DNA of 64,000 bases from Muribaculaceae bacterium (GCA_017557425.1 JAFYYU010000011.1:47013-111012), one strand, 5' to 3'; positions 1 through 9,055 are shown, numbered from the stretch's first letter. Translations and numbers: made by a program. Notes: generated by a model from the letters alone, not told the origin.

Positions 1-626
1 AGGACGGTGATGTTCTCGATGTCATTGGGGTTAAGGTCGGCCAGCGTCGAGGCACCACCTCGGATGGCCATACCGTCAACAATCATCAGCGGCTCGTTGC
101 TCTGCGAGTTGTTCATCGAAGAGATGGCACGGATGATGACCTGGGTCGATGAGTTGGGCGAACTACCGCCGGTGCTTACCTGAAGACCGGCAATCTTACC
201 CTGCAACGAGTTGGCGAAGTTGGTAGAGCCGCCAGCGGTCACCTGTTCCTCGTCAAGGGACTGAACAGCAAAGTTCAGTTTCTTTTTCTCTTGGGTCTGG
301 CCCATGGCGGTCACCACGACCTCACCCAGCACTTGGGCGTTCTCGTCAAGAACGATGTTGACCTCGGTTTGTCCCGGGCCAATCTTCACGCTCTTGGGAT
401 TCATGCCCACGTAGCTCACGTCGAGCACGTCGCCGTCGTTAGCCTCAATCGAGAAACGGCCGTCAAAGTCGGTCGCCGTGCCGCGCGTCGTGCCGTGCAC
501 CTTGACCGACGCGCCGATAATCGGCTCGCCGTCGCTCGACTGTGTGACGACACCTGTCACCACGCGGGCTATGCCCGGCAGCGACAAGAGGCTCAACAGC
601 AGCAGCAATAGTAACTGTTTTCTCAT
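1..626 (-). CDS. SusC/RagA-type TonB-linked outer membrane protein, N-terminal part
   Basis: Partial gene: it starts at the ATG at 626 and runs off the left edge, so about 208 residues are visible. A Leu-rich signal peptide (about residues 1-20) is followed by a carboxypeptidase-regulatory-like beta domain (about 22-105, with the typical ASVKVHGT and YVGM strands) and the start of a TonB plug domain containing the SusC hallmark stretch around NSLQGKIAGLQV and IIRAISSMNNSQSNEPLMIVDG. Family members form the outer-membrane pore of SusCD glycan importers and normally have a SusD partner just downstream, which here would lie outside the window. A weak promoter box (TAAGTTTG) lies at 690-697 on the minus strand. 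Substrate cannot be told. Confidence 0.9.
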   Translation of the reverse strand, partial: MRKQLLLLLLLSLLSLPGIARVVTGVVTQSSDGEPIIGASVKVHGTTRGTATDFDGRFSIEANDGDVLDVSYVGMNPKSVKIGPGQTEVNIVLDENAQVLGEVVVTAMGQTQEKKKLNFAVQSLDEEQVTAGGSTNFANSLQGKIAGLQVSTGGSSPNSSTQVIIRAISSMNNSQSNEPLMIVDGMAIRGGASTLADLNPNDIENITV

Positions 627-689
627 TATTAAAATAGGTTTATTGATTAGGAATTATTATATATCAAAAGTGATTTCACGTTCAAACTA

Positions 690-697
690 CAAACTTA
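690..697 (-). promoter_or_regulatory. Possible -7 box for the SusC-like gene
   Basis: TAAGTTTG read on the minus strand matches TAnnTTTG and lies about 64 nt upstream of the start at 626. The -33 element is poor (a TTG about 24 nt further upstream), so this is tentative. Confidence 0.3.
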
Positions 698-818
698 CAC
701 ATTATTTTTTAATCATTAAACCAATCGCAGTGTTTTTAACACTGAAAATCCCATTATTTTTATTTTAACAACAAATTTTCAAGATTTTTCACAATAATAA
801 CAACAAAAAATCGGAGTT

Positions 819-863
819 CTCAGAGTACTCTGAGAGCTTCGAGAACTCCGAGAGCTCCAATAT
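819..863. repeat. Degenerate 9-nt-period array (CTCnGAGnn core)
   Basis: Five consecutive 9-mers read CTCAGAGTA, CTCTGAGAG, CTTCGAGAA, CTCCGAGAG and CTCCAATAT. The array also contains an inverted repeat (GGAGTTCTC at 813-821 with GAGAACTCC at 841-849). It sits between the 3' end of the GH20 gene and the promoter region of the SusC-like gene. The rest of the 627-880 gap is AT-rich with nothing else recognisable. Confidence 0.7.
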
Positions 864-880
864 TCAATAATCCGATATAG

Positions 881-3358
881 TTACTTGAAGAGGTAGGTCG
901 TCACGCTCTCATGGCCCAGATAGAAAGTCTTGGCCTTGATGACCTGGGGCTGGTTCTTGACGGGCACGGGATTTGTCCAGCGGGGCGAGTCGATGGTAGG
1001 CTCGCTGCCGTCGAGGGTATAAGTCACCATTTCATCGGGATATTGGGTGTTGATGTGCAACATGCCGTCAACGAGCTTGATGCCCGGAGGTCCCACACGG
1101 AAGTTGTAACCCATGCTGCGCAACAGCGGCAACTCCCGGGTGCCGATTTTGAGGTTATACTGGTGGCGGGCCTCGTTATAGGCCTTGGTGTCGGTCAAGT
1201 CCTTGCTCCACTCGGGCATCGCGGTCCAAGCCCTCTCGCTCACGCCCATCATCTTGGGCAGCAACAGGTACTGTACCTCGTCAAAGCTGCGCAGGGTCTC
1301 GCCCCACAGCTGTGCCTGGATGCCGATGATGTTCTCGGGCTTTTCCAGCTTAGCCTTGCCATCGCCAGCAGTGGTGATGTTGAGGGGAGTGCCGTCAACG
1401 GCCGTGCGGGCACTGGCATAGATGTTGGCAGGCAGGCCGCTCCAGGCGTCAAACTCATCGACCTTGCCGCCCCAGTGCAATCCCTGCTCATTCTGGTGCC
1501 AGCTGTAACCCATATCCATGTAGAAGTTGGTCACATTGGACAGGATGACGGGATAGCCGTCATTGGCCAAGCGATAAGGCACATCACTGCGCGAACCCAC
1601 GGTGCTCCAAGCGTTCACACCGGCCACACGGGGAGTCATAACGGCATTGAATTCGGGCTTGTGGTCAAGGGCCACTTCCTGCCATCCCTCGATGCGGATT
1701 TTGCGTGCAGCAAGCAGGTCACTGATGCGCCTGATGTAGTATTCACTTACCTCGTGCTGCGTCTTGAGGCCCTCGCGCTGCATGAGCGCCTGCACGTCGG
1801 GGCTCTTGGACCAGGCGTTGTTGGGCACCTCGTCGCCGCCCAGGTGGACGGTCTCAAGCTTCAGGCCGGCTCCCTTGTACATCTTCTGCAACTCCTCCAC
1901 CACGCGGTCGATAAAGCGGTAAACGTCGTCACTGGCGACATTCAGCACGTTGTCGTGGTAGCTTTGGGCAGAGGTGAAGACACTCTCGTTCTTGTCGTCC
2001 CACAGGCGGAACTGCTCGGCCGTCGGGTTGTTCATGGCGCGGTTCTTCATCGCCACGATAGCGGCACGGGCATGGCCGGGCGTCTCGATCTCGGGGATGA
2101 TGCGCACGCCGTGGGCACGGGCATACTTCAACAGGTCGATGAACTCAGCACGAGTGAAATAGCCGTTGGCGCACTGTGACGGGTCGTCGGGGTTACCGTT
2201 GCCGTCAAAAATTTGTGCCAGATAGCCTTTCTCGTCGAGGGTAGCGCCGCGGCGGGCAGCCACCTGGGTTAACTCGGGGAATCCGGGGATTTCCAGTCGC
2301 CAAGCCTCGTCGTCGGTGAAATGGAACTGGATGGTATTGATCTTGTAGTAGGACAAGAGGTCGATCATGCGCTTATAGTCATTAGGCTTGATGACGAAGT
2401 TGCGGGCGATGTCGAGCATCACGCCACGGTAGCCAAAGTCGGGCCAGTCGATGACGAAGCAGTTCTGCAGGCGGTGTCCCTTGCTGTGGTCGAGGGCTGC
2501 AATGAGTGTCTTGATGCCGTTCATCAACGCCGCTTGGGTGACGCCGTGGATGGAAATCTTGCCGTCATGCACACGCAGGGTGTAGTACTCGCCGTTGGTG
2601 CTCATCTTCTTGTCGAGCAGCAATTCGATGACGGTGTTTTGCCCACTGGACACATACACGCCGCGTTTCTTCAACTCATCGGTGAGCAAGGCCTTGGCGC
2701 GGCGGTAACCACCCCACTGGAACCACTTTCCCGACTTTATGGACACCAGACTGCCCACCTGTGTAAAACCGTCCTCGATGTCCACCTGCTTGGGGGCGGG
2801 GAAGATGTCGTAGTCATTGCCCGTATAGCCGTCTCCAAAGCCGTTGATGGCCTCGTTGTAGGCATACATGTAGTTGCCGTCGGGATAGGCCTTGTGGTCA
2901 CGCCACTGGCCAGGCTTGTCCAGCGGTGAACGCTTGATTTTGACGGCAATGGGTTTGGTCATGTCGCCACCCAGCACCACATGGCCACCATTAGGCATGT
3001 AATTCTTGTTGATGACAGCTCCGCCCATCGTCATCTCCACCACCAGCGAGTCGCCGGCAGCCAGCGGCTTGTAGTTGGCATTGGGTTTGATGCGGTAATA
3101 GGTCGTGGAAACCTCTTCAACATCTACAGGACAACCGGCGGGCACGCTCACCGAACGGGAGAACTGGTTGAAAAAGAACTGCCAGTCATCGGCCAACGGG
3201 TGCTTGGAAATGTTCTTGATGACAAAGCGCGAACTGTAGTTGTTCGCCGTGGTGTTGTTCTGTCCCATGTGCCAGTCCACGGCGATGGGAGACTGTGCGC
3301 CCATCGTCAAGGCAACGACAGCAAGGGCCATAGTAGTCAATAACTTGATTTTTTTCAT
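881..3358 (-). CDS. GH20 beta-N-acetylhexosaminidase, secreted
   Basis: This 825-residue protein should remove terminal GlcNAc or GalNAc from glycans such as host mucin N- and O-glycans or chitin fragments. It has a signal peptide ending near TMGAQS (residues 1-21), an N-terminal domain of about 160 residues resembling the CHB_HEX N-terminal carbohydrate-binding fold, a GH20b domain, then the (beta/alpha)8 barrel. The catalytic Asp-Glu pair of substrate-assisted hydrolysis is visible in HLGGDE near residue 506. The last ~65 residues (YTLDGSEPT...) match the chitobiase C-terminal Ig-like domain. It ends 2 nt after the phosphatase gene upstream and is probably transcribed with it. Linkage specificity is not predictable. 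Confidence 0.93.
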   Translation of the reverse strand: MKKIKLLTTMALAVVALTMGAQSPIAVDWHMGQNNTTANNYSSRFVIKNISKHPLADDWQFFFNQFSRSVSVPAGCPVDVEEVSTTYYRIKPNANYKPLAAGDSLVVEMTMGGAVINKNYMPNGGHVVLGGDMTKPIAVKIKRSPLDKPGQWRDHKAYPDGNYMYAYNEAINGFGDGYTGNDYDIFPAPKQVDIEDGFTQVGSLVSIKSGKWFQWGGYRRAKALLTDELKKRGVYVSSGQNTVIELLLDKKMSTNGEYYTLRVHDGKISIHGVTQAALMNGIKTLIAALDHSKGHRLQNCFVIDWPDFGYRGVMLDIARNFVIKPNDYKRMIDLLSYYKINTIQFHFTDDEAWRLEIPGFPELTQVAARRGATLDEKGYLAQIFDGNGNPDDPSQCANGYFTRAEFIDLLKYARAHGVRIIPEIETPGHARAAIVAMKNRAMNNPTAEQFRLWDDKNESVFTSAQSYHDNVLNVASDDVYRFIDRVVEELQKMYKGAGLKLETVHLGGDEVPNNAWSKSPDVQALMQREGLKTQHEVSEYYIRRISDLLAARKIRIEGWQEVALDHKPEFNAVMTPRVAGVNAWSTVGSRSDVPYRLANDGYPVILSNVTNFYMDMGYSWHQNEQGLHWGGKVDEFDAWSGLPANIYASARTAVDGTPLNITTAGDGKAKLEKPENIIGIQAQLWGETLRSFDEVQYLLLPKMMGVSERAWTAMPEWSKDLTDTKAYNEARHQYNLKIGTRELPLLRSMGYNFRVGPPGIKLVDGMLHINTQYPDEMVTYTLDGSEPTIDSPRWTNPVPVKNQPQVIKAKTFYLGHESVTTYLFK

Positions 3359-3360
3359 TT

Positions 3361-3855
3361 CTATATGTTGTTTTGTTCTATTATTCGGTTTAACAGGTTG
3401 TCGCAGGCATCCTCCAGCAGGTCAAGCACGAGCTCAAAGCCCTCGCTGCCCTCATAGTAGGGGTCGGGCACGTAGTCATAGTTGGGATACCGGCGGATGT
3501 AGTCACCCATCATCACAACCTTGTCCTGCTGCTCGATGGTCGCAGCCATGGAGCACAGGTCATCCACATTGGCGGCATCCATGCCCACGATGAGGTCAAA
3601 GTCCTCAAAATCAGCCGAGTGCACCTTGCGTGCCCGATGGGTCAATTCATACCCTCTAGGGCGGGCATGGACCCTCATACGCTTGTCCGGCAAGTCACCG
3701 ATGTGCCAGCCGCCAATTCCCGCCGAGTCGATGAAGAAACGGTCAGTCAAGCCCCGCTCGTCCACCATGCGCTGCATTACCGCTTGGGCTGCCGGTGACC
3801 TGCAAATGTTACCGAGGCAAATGAAAAGCACGCTGTATTTCGTTGATTCCGTCAT
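3361..3855 (-). CDS. Low-molecular-weight protein-tyrosine phosphatase
   Basis: This 164-residue cytoplasmic enzyme has the family P-loop CLGNICRS (C13-x5-R19) at its N-terminus and the late general-acid motif DPYYEG near residue 126. Family members dephosphorylate tyrosine on proteins, often autokinases that control capsule or exopolysaccharide. No tyrosine kinase or capsule locus is adjacent. The ATG at 3855 is preferred over an upstream TTG at 3867, because it gives the usual short N-terminus and normal length. Only 2 nt separate it from the GH20 gene, which suggests cotranscription without proving a shared role. Confidence 0.93.
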   Translation of the reverse strand: MTESTKYSVLFICLGNICRSPAAQAVMQRMVDERGLTDRFFIDSAGIGGWHIGDLPDKRMRVHARPRGYELTHRARKVHSADFEDFDLIVGMDAANVDDLCSMAATIEQQDKVVMMGDYIRRYPNYDYVPDPYYEGSEGFELVLDLLEDACDNLLNRIIEQNNI

Positions 3856-3926
3856 TTGAAGGCGCAATATTACAAAAAAAGTGGGAATTTTGAATACTAG
3901 ATGGGCGGTTTTTCGTTATTTATATG

Positions 3927-3934
3927 TAACTTTG
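3927..3934 (+). promoter_or_regulatory. -7 box for the DUF5715-like lipoprotein
   Basis: TAACTTTG, preceded by a T-rich stretch where the -33 element would be. Transcription would begin near 3941, so the in-frame ATG at 3901 is too far upstream and the start at 3964 is favoured. Confidence 0.5.
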
Positions 3935-3963
3935 CTTTTTCAAAACGTGATATAACCACAAAG

Positions 3964-4719
3964 ATGAACCGAAACATCTTGCGTATGCTGCCGCTTCTAT
4001 TGCTGATGGGCTGGGCCCTGGCAAGCGTCACATCCTGCGGGTTTGGCAGCAGAGAGCAACAAGATACCACAGCATGGGACTACAAGGCGCCACCAGCGAT
4101 GCCGGTGAACCGTGCCATCACGGGTGACAGCATGGGCCTGATTACCAATGCCGAGATTCATCGACTCCCCACCTACATCGATCAACGTCCCCTTAAGGAA
4201 ATCTTCAACGACAGCAACGCCCTGCAACTCGTCGCTGCCGAGAAAAACGGCTTCAAGCCTGTGAACAGCCTGCGGGAAGCCTACCGCATTAACAGACCGT
4301 TAATCAGGATTTATTCCTGCGATGCTTATATGGTGGATGACTTGACGGCATCGGTGCCTTACCTCGTGCCCAAAGCCGCGCAGTTGCTCAAGGAAATCGG
4401 GTATGCCTTCCAAGACACCATCCGCAAGCGCGGAGGCAAGGCATACCGCATCAAGGTGACGAGCGTGACACGTACCGTTCACAGCGTGTCCCAGCTCATG
4501 CGCCGCAACCGTTCCGCGACCGAGAATTCCTGCCACCAGTACGGGACCACGTTTGACATCAGCTGGGTGAAATTTGACTGCCTTGACCCGAGCATGGTCG
4601 TCTCGCTGGAGGACTTAAAAAACATCCTTGCCGAGGTCGTGCAGAGCTTCCGCAAGCAAGGCCGCTGCTATGCCATTTTTGAGCGCAGGTCGGGCTGCCT
4701 GCACATCACCGTAAGATAA
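3964..4719 (+). CDS. DUF5715-like lipoprotein with M15-type metallopeptidase motifs
   Basis: 251 residues. The N-terminus is a lipoprotein signal ending ASVTSC (Cys at about 19), so the protein is probably anchored in the periplasm or outer membrane. The C-terminal half carries SCHQYGTTFD, which fits the SxHxxGxxxD zinc-ligand motif of M15/LAS D-Ala-D-Ala carboxypeptidases, and ends with CLHITV, which fits the last His ligand. Known family logic therefore points to cleavage of peptidoglycan stem peptides; the substrate itself is inference. The Arg-rich segment just before the first motif is typical of DUF5715. It begins a plus-strand group with the HAD and aroB genes. Confidence 0.75.
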   Translation: MNRNILRMLPLLLLMGWALASVTSCGFGSREQQDTTAWDYKAPPAMPVNRAITGDSMGLITNAEIHRLPTYIDQRPLKEIFNDSNALQLVAAEKNGFKPVNSLREAYRINRPLIRIYSCDAYMVDDLTASVPYLVPKAAQLLKEIGYAFQDTIRKRGGKAYRIKVTSVTRTVHSVSQLMRRNRSATENSCHQYGTTFDISWVKFDCLDPSMVVSLEDLKNILAEVVQSFRKQGRCYAIFERRSGCLHITVR

Positions 4720-4752
4720 CAATACAATAATTATATATTAATCATCAAACCA

Positions 4753-5493
4753 ATGACCTTACAACAGACTATCGCCGATTACCTGAAATATACAGGGCAA
4801 AAAGGCTTAGACATCAGCGCCGCACTCATCGACTGCGACGGCGTCCTCTATGATTCAATGAAGTACCATACCCAGGCTTGGGTAAAACTGATGAAAAAGA
4901 ACGGCATCAAGTGCACACGTGACGAATTCTATGAAATGGAGGGAATGACAGGCAGCGAAATCATCAAGATGAAATTCAAGACCGGTGCAGGCAAAAACAT
5001 CACCGATGACGAGGCCCATGCCCTGTATGGCGTGAAAACGCGCTACTTTCGCGAGCTGGGCGAGGCTCCTGTGATGCCTGGCGCCATGCGAGTGTTGGAG
5101 GCTCTCAAAGAAGCCGATGTGGATAGAATCCTGGTTACCGGTTCCCAACAAAACACTATCCTAGAGCGCATCGAGAAGGACTTCCCCAACCTGTTTGGAG
5201 AAGTGAAAATCACCGGGCATGACGTGCGCAAGGGCAAACCCAATCCCGAGCCGTTCCTCAAAGCCATGATAAAGGCCGAGAAGAAGCCGCACCAATGCAT
5301 TGTCATCGAGAATGCGCCCCTGGGGGTACAGGCAGCCCATGCCGCCGGCTGTTTCACTATTGGCGTGACCACAGGGCCCATCCCTGAGAAAGACCTATAT
5401 AAGGCTGGCGCCGACCTCGTCTATAAAAACATGGATGAACTGGCCGCCGCACTGCCCTCGCTTCTTGTGGCGTTGACTCTCGTCAAGGCCTAA
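4753..5493 (+). CDS. HAD-family hydrolase, beta-phosphoglucomutase-like
   Basis: 246-residue cytoplasmic protein of HAD subfamily I. Motif I is DCDGVLYDS, with nucleophile D27 and acid/base D29. A helical cap domain (about 40-105) follows, then motif II LVTGSQ, the lysine of motif III in GKPNPEPF, and motif IV IENAPLGVQAA, where the usual acidic pair is partly replaced (E-N-A). Relatives act on sugar phosphates or small phosphorylated metabolites. The gene ends 6 nt before aroB, so the two are probably cotranscribed. No specific substrate can be assigned. Confidence 0.85.
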   Translation: MTLQQTIADYLKYTGQKGLDISAALIDCDGVLYDSMKYHTQAWVKLMKKNGIKCTRDEFYEMEGMTGSEIIKMKFKTGAGKNITDDEAHALYGVKTRYFRELGEAPVMPGAMRVLEALKEADVDRILVTGSQQNTILERIEKDFPNLFGEVKITGHDVRKGKPNPEPFLKAMIKAEKKPHQCIVIENAPLGVQAAHAAGCFTIGVTTGPIPEKDLYKAGADLVYKNMDELAAALPSLLVALTLVKA

Positions 5494-5499
5494 ACTGAT

Positions 5500-6537
5500 A
5501 TGGCACAGAACCTCATTTTCACCAACGATGTGATGGCCGCCATCGGGCAGATTGAAGCCCGGGGCGGTCACAACATCACGGTGTGGATTGCCGACGTGAA
5601 TACCGCACGCCTGTTGTCCACCCCACCCCGACATCTCATCACCATCCCCGACGGCGACGAAAACAAGACGCTTGAGACGGTGACTCGCGTATGGGACGAG
5701 ATGGAACGCATGGGCGTGACACGTCACTCGCTGGTCATCAACCTGGGCGGTGGCATGGTGACCGACCTGGGCGGGTTTGCCGCAGCGACGTTCAAGCGCG
5801 GCGTGAGGTTCGTCAATGTGCCCACTACCCTACTGGGCGCCGTCGATGCCGCTGTGGGAGGCAAGACGGGGATCAATTTTGGCGGGTTGAAGAACGAAAT
5901 CGGCGCCTTTGCCCCTGCCAGCGACGTGATTACCTCAACGTGCTTTTTTGACACGTTGCCCATGCCCGAAGTCAAGTCGGGATTTGCCGAGGTGCTCAAG
6001 CATGCCATGCTCAGTGACCGCAATGAGTTCCTGCACCTGCTGGACCACGATTTCACTGTCCCTATCGACCATGACGAGTTGCTGGAAAGACTACGCCATT
6101 CGGTGCAGGTAAAGGAGGACATTGTCGCCCGCGACCCCAATGAGCAGGGTGAACGCAAGGCCCTTAATCTGGGGCACACCGTGGGCCATGCATTTGAGAG
6201 CCTGGCGATGAAACGTGGCAAGCCCGTTCCGCATGGATATGCCGTGGCTTGGGGCCTGGTCACCGAAGCGGTCCTTTCCCATATCAAACTAAAATTCCCA
6301 AGCGATGATGTGCACCGCTTGGGCTACTTTGTCAGGGACAATTACCGGGATTTCCCCTTTACCTGTGATGACTATGACGATTTGCTGGAATTGATGCGTC
6401 ACGACAAGAAAAGCCGTGACGGTGAGATTACCTGCACCCTGCTTGCCGCCATCGGCGACTACCGCATTGACCAGACCGTCACTGCCGATGACGTGACCGC
6501 CGCCCTCGACATCCTGCGCGACCTGCTGGGCGTGTAA
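5500..6537 (+). CDS. aroB: 3-dehydroquinate synthase
   Basis: 345 residues, normal length. It converts DAHP to 3-dehydroquinate, step two of the shikimate pathway to aromatic amino acids. The NAD-binding GGGMVTDLGGFAAAT segment, the conserved RGVRFVNVPTTLLGAVDAAVGGKTGIN block and the zinc ligands in the LNLGHTVGHAFE region are all visible. No other aro gene is adjacent. It follows the HAD gene by 6 nt and converges with the GH53 gene 4 nt downstream, so there is no room for a separate terminator between them. Confidence 0.96.
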   Translation: MAQNLIFTNDVMAAIGQIEARGGHNITVWIADVNTARLLSTPPRHLITIPDGDENKTLETVTRVWDEMERMGVTRHSLVINLGGGMVTDLGGFAAATFKRGVRFVNVPTTLLGAVDAAVGGKTGINFGGLKNEIGAFAPASDVITSTCFFDTLPMPEVKSGFAEVLKHAMLSDRNEFLHLLDHDFTVPIDHDELLERLRHSVQVKEDIVARDPNEQGERKALNLGHTVGHAFESLAMKRGKPVPHGYAVAWGLVTEAVLSHIKLKFPSDDVHRLGYFVRDNYRDFPFTCDDYDDLLELMRHDKKSRDGEITCTLLAAIGDYRIDQTVTADDVTAALDILRDLLGV

Positions 6538-6541
6538 ATCC

Positions 6542-7639
6542 TTATTGTTTGAATTTGCTCATTTCGTAGAGGGCCGGCAGCGCTTGGCCGTTAGCGCTGT
6601 TGAACAGTCCTCGGTTCAAGCCCCATCCACTGCCCTCGAAGCGGGTGCCGTAGAGGTTTTCCTCGGGATACCACCAGAATAGTCCCGTCACGTTGTCGTG
6701 GCGGTTCAACTCCTTGACCAGTTGGGCGGTGAATTCACGCTGCCCCTCGATAGTTCCCGGCAGGCAGTTTGAAAAATCCTCTTCACCGCGGTTCACGCCG
6801 TCGTGCTGGTAGTAATAAGCGGCCTCGACAATCATGACGGGTTTGTCGGGGTAGCGATGTGCTATGGAGTCGAGTGTGGCGCCCAGATTGGGTATCGTGC
6901 CGTGCCACATGGGATAATAGCTCAAGCCGATGATGTCGTAGTCAACTCCTGCTTCGGCTAGGCGGTCATAGTAGTTGCGCGTCATTTCCCATACGCCGGC
7001 TTTTTCGGTATGGATGATGATCCCTGCCTCGGGGCACACCTCACGGCAAGCCTTGCAGCCAGCCTTGAGCAAGCGGGTAAACACGTTCCAGTTGTCATCC
7101 TTCATCGGATCGATGCGCCCCACGGGCCAGTCCATGCCGAAGGTAATCTCGTTGCCCACCTGAATCGTGGCGGGCACGACGCCAGCGGCCTTGAGGGCCA
7201 TCAGGCAGTGGCGGGTATAGCGGTAGATACTGTCGGCGAGAACCCTGCCATCCAGACCTTCCCATCGTTTTGGGGTGAACTGTTTGGCCGGGTCAGCCCA
7301 CGTGTCACTGTAGTGGAAATCGAGCATTACCTCAAAGCCACGTGCCTTGATGGTCTTGCACAGGTCGATGACATAGTCCAGGCTCTGGCACACGCCCTCG
7401 TCGTGATGACGGCCGGGAGCATTCTGCGGATCCACAAACAGACGCACGCGCATCATGTTCCAACCCTGCTGCTTGAACAGGTCATAAGGATCCACCGTCA
7501 CGCCACACGAGTCCTTGTAAATCACTCCATGACGGGCATTGGAAGTCATCATCGAGATATCCCCGCCCAGCCATGACTGACACAGCGCCGACAGTCCCGT
7601 CGCCATCACCAGCATCAATACCGTTACACGTTTCATCAT
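6542..7639 (-). CDS. GH53 arabinogalactan endo-1,4-beta-galactosidase
   Basis: 365 residues with a signal peptide (MKRVTVLMLVMATGLSALCQS), so it is exported. The GH53 family cuts beta-1,4-galactan side chains of pectic type I arabinogalactan. The acid/base glutamate is seen in VGNEITFG near residue 163 and the nucleophile in MIVEAAYYY near 271. The FWWYPE segment and the C-terminal GLFN region also match the family. No SusCD pair or GH2 galactosidase is next to it, so it is not part of a complete galactan utilisation locus within this window. It is convergent with aroB. Confidence 0.92.
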   Translation of the reverse strand: MMKRVTVLMLVMATGLSALCQSWLGGDISMMTSNARHGVIYKDSCGVTVDPYDLFKQQGWNMMRVRLFVDPQNAPGRHHDEGVCQSLDYVIDLCKTIKARGFEVMLDFHYSDTWADPAKQFTPKRWEGLDGRVLADSIYRYTRHCLMALKAAGVVPATIQVGNEITFGMDWPVGRIDPMKDDNWNVFTRLLKAGCKACREVCPEAGIIIHTEKAGVWEMTRNYYDRLAEAGVDYDIIGLSYYPMWHGTIPNLGATLDSIAHRYPDKPVMIVEAAYYYQHDGVNRGEEDFSNCLPGTIEGQREFTAQLVKELNRHDNVTGLFWWYPEENLYGTRFEGSGWGLNRGLFNSANGQALPALYEMSKFKQ

Positions 7640-7678
7640 ATCTGCTTGAATTATTTGGTTTTATTTATTCCCGATATT

Positions 7679-7716
7679 AAAAAAGTGCCGATAATCAATG
7701 ACTATCAGCACTTTTT
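7679..7716 (-). terminator. Intrinsic terminator downstream of tRNA-Pro
   Basis: Imperfect hairpin with arms around AAAAGTGC and GCACTTTTT and T runs on both strands. It lies just after the 3' end of tRNA-Pro. Confidence 0.6.
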
Positions 7717-7722
7717 GCGTTG

Positions 7723-7797
7723 TCGGGGTGACTAGATTCGAACTAGCGACCCCACGCCCCCCAGACGCGTACTCTAACCGGACTGAGCTACACCCCG
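7723..7797 (-). tRNA. tRNA-Pro (anticodon GGG)
   Basis: A 75-nt cloverleaf on the minus strand: acceptor CGGGGTG pairs with CACCCCG, discriminator A, D-arm GCTC/GAGT, anticodon stem CGCGT/GCGTG with loop CTGGGGG, T-arm GCTAG-TTCGAAT-CTAGT. The anticodon GGG reads proline codons. CCA is not encoded; the genomic sequence continues CAA. Confidence 0.93.
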
Positions 7798-7837
7798 AAC
7801 GCACTTGCCGAAACAGAATTTGTTTCGTAAAGCGGTG

Positions 7838-7845
7838 CAAAGGTA
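7838..7845 (-). promoter_or_regulatory. -7 box for tRNA-Pro
   Basis: TACCTTTG on the minus strand, about 40 nt upstream of the mature tRNA 5' end. Confidence 0.5.
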
Positions 7846-7937
7846 ATACGGTTTTAAATACCGACCAAATTTTTGAGTGATTTTTTTGCCTGCGAAATCA
7901 AAACTACGTATGCAACATGCTGATGCTGAATAAAATA

Positions 7938-7965
7938 GTAGAGACGCAAAATTTTGCGTCTCTAC
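7938..7965. repeat. Perfect 28-nt palindrome, REP-like
   Basis: Two 14-nt arms, GTAGAGACGCAAAA and TTTTGCGTCTCTAC, with no loop and no mismatch. It sits 42 nt past the end of the aldolase gene. It could act as a hairpin terminator for that gene, but no T run follows, so a dispersed REP-like element is equally likely. Confidence 0.75.
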
Positions 7966-8006
7966 AACCTCACGGTTCATAAAACCGGAGTTTGGGGTTG
8001 ATTTGG

Positions 8007-9008
8007 TTACTCGGCCTTGCCGTCGCTACCCAGCACCTCGATGATTTTGTGCTTGTAGAGCTTGGTCATCTCGTCGCGTGCGGGACCACAGTATTTGCGG
8101 GGGTCAAACTCGCCGGGCTTCTCGGCAAACACCTTGCGCACAGCAGCAGTGAAGGCCAGACGGCTGTCGCTATCGATGTTGATCTTGCAAACGGCGCTCT
8201 TAGCAGCCTTGCGCAGCTGATCCTCGGGGATACCTACGGCATCGGGCAGGTTGCCACCGTGGGTATTGATGATGTCAACATACTCCTGGGGAACGCTCGA
8301 TGAGCCGTGCAGCACGATGGGGAAGCCGGGGAGCTTCTTCTCGATCTCGGCGAGCACATCAAATGCCAGGGGAGGAGGCACGAGCTTGCCGGTCTGCGGG
8401 TCGCGGGTGCACTGCTCGGGCTTGAACTTGTAAGCGCCATGGCTGGTGCCGATGCTGATGGCCAGCGAGTCACAACCCGTGCGGGTAGCGAAGTCGATGA
8501 CCTCCTCAGGCTTGGTGTAGTGCGACTCCTCGGCAACCACGTCATCCTCAACGCCAGCGAGGACACCCAGCTCAGCCTCAACGGTCACGTCGTACTGGTG
8601 GGCATATTCCACAACCTTCTTGGTCAGGGCGATATTCTCCTCATAGGGGAGCGACGAGCCGTCGATCATCACCGATGAGAAACCGAAGTCAACACACGAC
8701 TTGCACAGTTCAAAAGTGTCACCATGGTCAAGGTGGAGACAGATTTGGGGATGCTCCCAACCCAACTCCTTGGCGTACTGTACAGCACCCTCGGCCATGT
8801 AACGCAACAGCGTCTGGTTGGCATACTTGCGGGCACCACTGGAAACCTGCAGGATAACGGGCGATTTCGTCTCGGCGCAAGCCTTGATGATTGCCTGTAA
8901 CTGCTCCATGTTGTTGAAGTTGAATGCGGGGATGGCATAGCCGCCATCGACTGCCTTGGCGAACATCTCGCGGGTGTTCACGAGTCCTAAATCCTTGTAA
9001 TTTACCAT
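8007..9008 (-). CDS. fba: Class II fructose-1,6-bisphosphate aldolase
   Basis: 333 residues. This zinc enzyme splits fructose-1,6-bisphosphate into dihydroxyacetone phosphate and glyceraldehyde-3-phosphate, and works in reverse in gluconeogenesis. The metal-binding LHLDHGDTFE segment, the MIDGSSLPYEENI block, the acidic AELGVLAGVEDD and the phosphate-binding LHGSSSVP segment are visible. A clear promoter lies upstream, and the gene appears monocistronic, flanked by tRNA-Pro and a divergent secreted-protein gene. Confidence 0.96.
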   Translation of the reverse strand: MVNYKDLGLVNTREMFAKAVDGGYAIPAFNFNNMEQLQAIIKACAETKSPVILQVSSGARKYANQTLLRYMAEGAVQYAKELGWEHPQICLHLDHGDTFELCKSCVDFGFSSVMIDGSSLPYEENIALTKKVVEYAHQYDVTVEAELGVLAGVEDDVVAEESHYTKPEEVIDFATRTGCDSLAISIGTSHGAYKFKPEQCTRDPQTGKLVPPPLAFDVLAEIEKKLPGFPIVLHGSSSVPQEYVDIINTHGGNLPDAVGIPEDQLRKAAKSAVCKINIDSDSRLAFTAAVRKVFAEKPGEFDPRKYCGPARDEMTKLYKHKIIEVLGSDGKAE

Positions 9009-9055
9009 AATTTAGAGTTAAATATAATTGGAAAAACCATTAATTTTATTTGCTG

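Noticed and set aside
911-2179. Long antisense reading frame opposite the GH20 gene
   Set aside because: It mirrors the coding gene's codon bias; no promoter or family motif. The same holds for antisense frames at 34652-35683, 41194-42528, 42621-43805, 49516-50718 and 54661-56727.
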